From Hemibagrus wyckioides (lineage: Eukaryota > Chordata > Actinopteri > Siluriformes > Bagridae): a stretch of 64,000 nucleotides of DNA. A model generated the notes under the pieces. The model was not told the DNA's origin. It ran no database searches and saw only the letters and a program-made list of their open reading frames with translations. Both the position numbers and the translations under genes were made by a program. Positions 57,181 through 64,000 of the stretch are shown one piece after another (positions within the stretch are counted from its first letter, which is position 1; every line of letters begins with the position of its first letter). The stretch lies in assembly GCF_019097595.1 (NCBI RefSeq), contig NC_080715.1:6349073-6413072 (forward strand), read 5' to 3'.

Positions 57181-57239
57181 GGAGTGTGTGTGTGTGTGAG
57201 GGGTGTGTGGGGTCATCCACGATGCTGTTGGCTTTGCGG

Positions 57240-58275
57240 ATGCAGCTGCTCTATTGTCACTGGAAGTGTTTCATGAAATATGACTAAAATTAGATGAAGG
57301 GAATCTTTTATAAATAAAACCGTGTGCAAAACACTTGCTGTTATTGGGAATCGATTGCGCTGCTAACAGAAGCTCCGAAGATTATTTTCTTACAACCACA
57401 CAGTGTTCCATTCTTTATTTAATCCAATACTTTTGAATAAAGCATAGCTCTGTTTGTCTCTTGAGCCCTTGTGTGCCTACACATTTTCTTTTCTTTTTTT
57501 TCTATACGTGTATGGTCTGAAAATAGTAATAAACCACACACACACACACACACATTTACATAACATCAGGGACATTACAATATAGTAATACTAATATTAT
57601 TCACTTCACATAATAACACAAATGCACATCAGTGTGAAGCAGATTCATTTACCAAGAATTCATTCATTTCCATTTAGCATTTCTACAAGCTACTGCTCAC
57701 CTTTTAGCTAGCAAAATGCTCTGAAGGACCTGAAATGAACTGAAAAGAAACATAAAACAGCTGGATACATTTTACACAACAGACATAAATGCTGCTCAAG
57801 TGAAAATCTGTATAGAAAGTTTCCTGAGTTAGAAATGAAGAATTTGGGATTTGAAATGACTTCTCAGTTATGCTTTTCCATGTAAGAGGATCAGATCATT
57901 ACGGAATATAGCATGCTAAACGGGCGTGGCTAAAGGGCAAAGGACTAAATAAAACTTCATGACTTCCTTCTAATGGATAATAATCGCTTTTGGGATGTTA
58001 TCAATAGCAGCAGTTTCATCACAGCACTTATTGTTGATTATTTTCTTTGAAGATTTCAATGATCTTGTCTGTGTTAGCGGAAAACTTTCAGACACGGACA
58101 TGTTAGGATGCTACGCTGGGTGTATCACGAATTTTGACAACGTGTCTGCTAACTTTCAGTGATCTGAAGGAATTTTGGTCCCTCAGTTTGTAATGATAAT
58201 TACTATTAATAATTACTCTATGCAACCACTAGCCAAAGTTTGTGATCGATTAGCCTTATCAATTTTAGCTAGCTA
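57240..58275. other. no gene seen
   Basis: AT-rich, with a short CA run at 57533-57553. Confidence 0.55.
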
Positions 58276-58279
58276 GCTA

Positions 58280-58280
<1 letters not shown>

Positions 58281-58344
<64 letters not shown>
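58281..58344. repeat. (GATA)n microsatellite
   Basis: About 16 TAGA units. Confidence 0.97.
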
Positions 58345-58349
58345 CAGTC

Positions 58350-59035
58350 ATAGCAAGGATAGAACTTATTTGTTAAAAGGTGCATCATTTAATTCCGATA
58401 GCTCCTAGCTGTTAAATGATATTTGCTAAAGTGTTACTTGAGACAAACACTTTGGTCTTAGCCTTAAAACAATTACCTTAAAGTGCTTTACCTTAAAGTA
58501 CCTCGAAGTTTCCCTTAACAGTGAATTGCTTAGAAAGAAGTTTAGTAACCCTAAAGGACAAAGCTGATCATAGAATCGTCCGGAAAGATAAAGAAATATG
58601 GCTAATAATCAACTAGCTAATGAAGGACAGTTTCTATAATGTAATTAGCATGACTAGCCTTTCAGATAGCTTTTATTTCTTGTTAGAGATTTAGAAAGTT
58701 TACCTCATGTGAGTTTCAGTGGAGACTTTGTGCTACCTGAGGTAATTCTGATTAAAATTCCAGAGGATATAGCTAGCTAAAAAGCCACTTCGGTCTTATT
58801 AAGTGTTATTAGCTTTACCCATCGTGAATTAGCTCAGAGTTCTCTCTGGATTATTAACACTGAGGTCATGATTTGAAGCGATGATGTAATCATCAGTGTA
58901 GTGATCATGTAGTAAACACTCCCATCTCTCAGTCCCGTCTGCTTATTAAAATAAATCACAGTCTTCATTAGCAGCACCGACTCTCTGTCTGTCTGCTTCC
59001 TGTTCAGTGACATCCACTTCCTGCTGCAGATTCAG
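58350..59035. other. no gene seen
   Basis: No supported feature. Confidence 0.55.
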
Positions 59036-59039
59036 ATTC

Positions 59040-59306
59040 CACACACACTAAAATTCCCCTATCTTTATTCCTTTATTCCTCCATCTATTACATATCTTAT
59101 ATTCCTTTATATCAATTTCTTCTGTCTTCATTTTCCTCAATTCTGCTATTTATATTCCTCTACTCCTCCATTTCCATCCCTCTATATCTGTTCCTCTATC
59201 TATTTTATTTCTCTCTCTCTATTCCTCTGTCTCTCTATTATTCTGCATCTACTCCTCTACTCATCTATCTTCTGTCTTCTCTTTTTCTTTCTTACTCTTC
59301 CTGCAT

Positions 59307-59348
<42 letters not shown>

Positions 59349-59597
59349 GCTCTTTCTTTCTCATTCCACATTTGTACTTTCACTGTATTCCTTTTTTCTT
59401 TTTCATCTTCTTTTCTTTTTCTTTTTTTCTCTTTTCAGTTCTCTCATTTGTCCTCTCAATTATCCTTTTCATCCTCTACTATTTTACCCTCTTCCTTCAT
59501 TTTCTTTTTTTCCCTTCTTCCCCCATCCAGCTTCTTTTTTCTTTTCAGCTGTCTTCTTTTACTTTATTCTACTTTTCTTAGCTGTTTTTTTATCTGT

Positions 59598-59656
<59 letters not shown>

Positions 59657-59660
59657 CTTC

Positions 59661-59691
<31 letters not shown>

Positions 59692-59863
59692 CTTCTCTTC
59701 TCTTCTCTTCTCTTCTCTTCTCTTCTCTTCTCTTCTCTTCTCTTCTCTTCTCTTCTCTTTCTTTCTTTCTTTCTCTTTCATCATTTTATTGTTCTTTATT
59801 GGTACTTTAACTTGCTGCTTGTCTGTGGCTTATATTCCCTCATTATTATTATTATTATTATTA

Positions 59864-59897
<34 letters not shown>

Positions 59898-59900
59898 CAG
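59040..59900. repeat. pyrimidine tract: CT, (TTTC)n, (TCTTC)n, (ATT)n
   Basis: About 720 bp of mostly C and T, containing (CT)n at 59319-59344, (TTTC)n at 59598-59690, (TCTTC)n at 59690-59758 and (ATT)n at 59843-59897. A 235-codon frame across it is a composition effect. Confidence 0.93.
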
Positions 59901-59909
59901 TTTCTTATC

Positions 59910-61250
59910 TTTTTTGGTTGACCCTGTTTTCCCTCAGGTGATTTGGAGCTTTATGAATTTTGAGATCTTTGGACTGATCCATTTGAGTGATACCATCTCT
60001 TTGGAGATTTTTTTTGTCCCGAAACATGTGCAGCACTTAAAAAGCATTGAGTAGCAGAATTCATGTCCAAACACACATCCTGTCCCCGAAGCACAGTAAA
60101 GTGGCTGTCAGTGGATGATGGCGAGGGCAAACCGGGGGCCAGAATACTGGTCTAAATCAGACAGATTCATTACAGGATGTGCAGGAAGTTCCCACAGTAC
60201 AACCTCCCTGATCCCCCCTTGCTCATCTGGGATAGTTCTTTCCACTACATTCTTCCTCTCGCCATGTGTTCTACACTGAAAGAAGAGTTACATGAATTCC
60301 ACTGGAACAATGCTGAACCTGTTACATCTCAGACAGTGTGTGTTGTGTCAGTCAGTGTTTTGGTTTTATTCCACACTGTTAGTAACTCTTGTGTATCCTG
60401 TCTTCTCATAGGCCTTTGATGCAATGCTGTTCAGCAGTGAGAGCTTCAACAGACACTCACAAAGGGGAGGCAGCTAAAACAATGTTAGATAGGATTCTTG
60501 GGTTTGTTCTTTAGTGTTGTTAATAAGTGCATCATACGACAAATCAGACAGACTCATCACGTTGTCTGCGTTGAAGGACCAAGCAGACACAGTCACTTTC
60601 CCAGCCCCCTCAGTGGTCTCAGAGGAACAGAGCATGTCATTATCAGATCCCACCCCTGCCACCAATGTCACCTAGCTTCCGTATTGGGTTCGCCTAAACA
60701 CATTTGGATTAATAAAATAATGAAACGAGGTTCACTGAACAGTGTGCACTTTATTACCCTCTTTTCCTCTCCCCAGAACAAAACACAAAAACTCTGGGGC
60801 GTGTTCTCATACACTCATCCGTGTGCCCACTCCATTGCCTACAGCAAGCTCCAAAGGACAGACTGGCTTACACACACATGCATGCAACAGCCCATTGCCT
60901 TACATTCAATTCAGAAATTACTCTGTTACATTAAGCTTTTCATACTTTCCTAGGAGCAGACTTAAAAAATTCTTAATCAACTGAAATCCTTTTCCAAGAA
61001 TCCTGCTCCCAGTCAAACCAGTGCTTGACCACGCCCCCTACCCCTTACCCCCTACACCTCCATCCACCCCCAACATCTCCACCTTCCAATTCTCCAACCC
61101 TACAACCAGCTTCTCGTTTTAGCACACCTCCCCTTCTTACTACTTCCAGATTTAGTTTGAAATTATTTTTATTTAATTTCTTCTGAAATGTATGTTACTT
61201 CCCTAGAAGAAGTAGCAAGTAGAATCTACTTAATAAAAACCATGTAAGAA
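59910..61250. other. no gene seen
   Basis: Open frames at 60177-60419 and 60498-60953 are not recognised and show no codon or splice support. Confidence 0.5.
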
Positions 61251-61251
61251 A

Positions 61252-61600
61252 CTCTCCTGACTCATAATTTCATAACTCAGTGAATCTCCTGACTCAGTGA
61301 ATCACTTGACTTAGTGAATCTTCTGACTTAGTGAATCACCCAATTCAGTAAATCTCCTCACTCAGTGAATCTAATAACTCAGTGAATCTCCTGAATCATT
61401 GATTCTAAGAACTCATTGAATCTCTTAACTGAGTGAATCTCCTGACTCAGTAAAACACCTGACTCAGTGACTCTCCTGTCTCATTGAATCTCCTGACTCA
61501 CTGAATCTTCTAACTCACTAAATCTGCTGATTCAGTGAATCTCCTAACTGAGTGAATCTCCTGACTCAGTGAATCCTCTGATCCTGAATCACCTAACTAG
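61252..61600. repeat. 17-bp minisatellite with TGACTCA cores
   Basis: About 18 copies of TCAGTGAATCTCCTGAC. Where two consensus units meet, CTGACTCAG forms, which contains the AP-1 consensus TGACTCA; several junctions keep it exactly. Confidence 0.9.
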
Positions 61601-61609
61601 TATCGTATA

Positions 61610-62435
61610 ATAGGTATAATTATATATATTATATATTTAAATTATATTAAATATATTTACATTTATTTGTGTATTTAAATATATATGATTGTTGAATAAC
61701 TTTTATAACCTCAGACTAAAAGCTCAGCTGTTTTTTCCACTATCTGCTGGTCATTTGCTGGGCATCCGCTGGTCATCTGCTGGTCATCTGCTGGGCATCC
61801 GCTGCTCCCCCATAGCCATGACTCTTCTTCCTGATTATGCACCTCTGACTCTCACAGTTCTTGATCATTAGCTATTCAGCTAAAAGCTAATATTAGTGTG
61901 TTCAACATTTCAAGAACTACACACTTCTTTGTAATTAGAACTAATTATCTTCAAGGTGTACTTAATAAATTGAAGTCAGTGTGTAATTAATTCTCCTGTT
62001 TCTCTGCTGCTGATAATCAATCTAAATTATTCAGTGATAAATTAGCTTTGCCTTCAGCAATTATTTTCCCTTTTGCCTTCTTGCCTTTTTTTCTGCGCTC
62101 AGAGTGCTTGATCAATCTTAATAAAAATACAGCCAGAATACAGTTTCAGTAAAAATAGTAAAATGAAAAATGTGAAAGAAACGAGGAAAGAAAGAAGGTA
62201 AAGAAGAAGAAGACAAAGAAGAGGAAGAAGAAGTAGATGGGATGATGATGAGCAACAGAAAGACAGAACATTTGAAAAAGAAGAAATCTTCAGTAGGAGG
62301 TGAATGTTGCTGAACAGGATTAAGGATTAAGAACAGATTAAAAAGACGAAAAATGAAAATAGATTAAATAAACAGTCCAAGGAAAATGAAGAGGAGGAAA
62401 AATAAGAAACATCGTCTGTGAGAAATTGAATATCA

Positions 62436-62471
<36 letters not shown>

Positions 62472-62675
62472 CATCTGATCCTATTACAGTTTAGCTAAAG
62501 CAGGTGTAAATAACATCTGTGTACTATATTTGTAATATCCTTGAACTGGATCCAAAATTTTCTGCGAAGGCTTTAGGTGTAAGTAACAACCTACGATATT
62601 ATGTTCATGTTATCAGGTGTTCATAAGGCATCATACACACACACACACATACACACACACACACATATATATATA
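61610..62675. other. no gene seen; short repeats
   Basis: Includes a small CTGCTGGTCATCTGCTGGGC-type repeat at 61740-61805, an AAGAAG-rich stretch at 62190-62240, (GA)n at 62440-62470 and CA/TA runs at 62635-62670. Confidence 0.6.
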
Positions 62676-62680
62676 TGTGT

Positions 62681-63722
62681 GAGCACTGCCAGGTGAAGTG
62701 AATAACACTGATGATCTCCTCATTATGGCACCTGTTAGTGGGTGGGATATATTAGGCAGCCAGTGAATATTTTGTCCTCAAAGTTGATGTGTTAGAAGCA
62801 GGAAAAATGGACAAGCATAAGGATTTGAGCGAGTTTGACGAATGGCCAAATTGTGATGTCTAGACCACTGGATCAGAGCATCTCCAAACCCGCAGGACTC
62901 ATTGATGCACGTGGGGAGTGAAGGCTGGCCCGTGTGATCCGATCCAACAGACGAGCTACTGTTACTCAAATTGCTGAAGAAGTTAATGCTGGTTCTGATA
63001 GAAAGGGGTCAGAATACACAGTGCATCACAGTTTGTTGTGTATGGGGCTACATAGCTGCATAGCAGTCTGTGCACCACCAAAAGCACCAATAATGGACAC
63101 TTGGGCATCAGAACTGAACCACAGAGCAATGGAAGAAGGTGGTCTGGTCTGATGAATCATGTTTTCTTTTACATCAAGTGGATGACCGGGTGCATGTGTG
63201 TCGCTTACCTGGGGAACACATGGCACCAGGATGCACTCTGGGAAGAAGACAAACAGGCGGAAGCAGTGCCATGCTTTGGGCAATGTTCTCCTAGGAAACC
63301 TTGGGTCCTGCCATTCATGTGGATGTTACTTTGACACATACCACCTACCTAAGCATTGTCGCAGACCATGTACACTCTTTCATGGAAACGCTATTCCCTG
63401 ATGTCTGTGGCCCCTTTCAGCAGGACCGTGCCACAAAGCAAAAATGGTTCAGGAATGGTTTGATGACCACAACAAAGAGTTTGAGGTGTTGAAGTGATCT
63501 CCAAATTCCCCAGATCTCAATCCAATCCAGCATCTGTGGGATGTGCTGGACAAACAAATCCGATCCATGAAGGCCCCACCTCACAACTTACAGGACTTAA
63601 AGGATTTGCTGCTAAAATCTTGGGGCCAGATACCACAGAACACCTTCAGGGATCTAGTGGAGTCCATGACTCGATGGGTCAGGGCTGTTTTGCAGCAAAA
63701 GGGGGACCAGCAAAATATCATA
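62681..63722 (+). mobile_element. longest copy of the GATCAGGC Tc1-like family
   Basis: It begins inside the family's left part (GAGCACTGCCAGGTGAAGTG) and covers almost the whole transposase, with stops: a helix-turn-helix start after ATGGACAAGCA, a GGTCTGGTCTGATGAATCAT region (first Asp), and an SPDLNPIQHLWDVLD reading where Tc1 usually has PIE. The terminal repeats are lost (a microsatellite on the left, erosion on the right). Confidence 0.85.
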
Positions 63723-63729
63723 TACTGTA

Positions 63730-64000
63730 TGATTGTGAGTTAAATTGTTCAGTTTCAGCTGCAAGTTGAATTAAGGGAAATACTTCACTCACTTCGCTGA
63801 TCTATGTTCTGACTGCTCTTCCATGTCATGTCCTTCATAACAACTAGCAAGCAGGAAACTGTGATCTATTTGACTCTTTTCACACCTCAGACATCCACAC
63901 ATCCAGGCAAAACAATAAGAGGAAACAGAGGAAGATGAAATTCTACACACCTTCATGGAAAATGGTTTCATGGGAATACTTTAATAGATTGTGATGAAAG
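63730..64000. other. no gene seen
   Basis: Nothing supported. Confidence 0.5.

Noticed and set aside
59347..60054. 235-codon Phe/Leu/Ser frame
   Set aside because: A composition effect of the pyrimidine tract and ATT repeat.
61252..61600. CRISPR-like short repeats
   Set aside because: 17-bp tandem units with no spacers.

Overview
The window looks like a ray-finned fish chromosome. It has no bacterial-style gene density. Instead it has spliced genes with very short exons, several Tc1/mariner families, tRNA-derived SINEs, 3' fragments of L2-like and RTE-like LINEs, and very abundant microsatellites and minisatellites. A catfish-like teleost is plausible, but this is inference from the repeat mix and was not tested.

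Left third (1-27 kb): the interesting part is a head-to-head pair of related, undescribed-looking genes. The plus-strand gene (promoter about 17.9-18.1 kb, coding 18357-26930) can be read as 14 coding exons, every intron in phase 1. It gives a predicted 413-residue protein: an N-terminal Arg/Gly/His/Asn-rich region built from 15-16-residue exon repeats, a middle region with a duplicated VL-x-x-(L/M)-K-Q exon, and a C-terminal CARD (death-fold) with an acidic tail. The minus-strand gene (promoter near 16.5 kb, first ATG at 12768, running leftwards to at least 1585 and probably off the window) is also made of phase-1 micro-exons, but its repeats are Lys/Pro-rich and linker-histone-tail-like. Shared first-exon and promoter sequence, shared NPNPG exon ends, a shared exon class with its own GTATT donor, and equal-length 84-nt exons indicate that the two arose by inverted duplication. 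The minus gene's own CARD exon, if present, lies left of base 1. One minus exon has a dead splice donor, and two plus exons have fused across a 27-base in-frame remnant.

The introns and the space between the pair are packed with transposons: an intact-looking Tc1 nested inside an older Tc1 derivative (9996-11527), a second copy with one nonsense codon (14715-15962), and several degraded copies of a family with GATCAGGCATAACATTATGA ends.

Right part (27-64 kb): I found no convincing host gene. It holds a third Tc1 copy with perfect ends and an open 343-residue transposase (37433-38667), an internally deleted Tc1 (31718-32149), a broken Tc1-like element carrying a foreign insert (39067-40440), a Harbinger-like non-autonomous element with TTA duplications (52039-52862), LINE and SINE remnants, a 31-bp minisatellite (48.8-50.1 kb), a 17-bp minisatellite with AP-1-like cores (61.25-61.6 kb), a roughly 1-kb GA tract (55.3-56.3 kb) and a long pyrimidine tract (59.0-59.8 kb).
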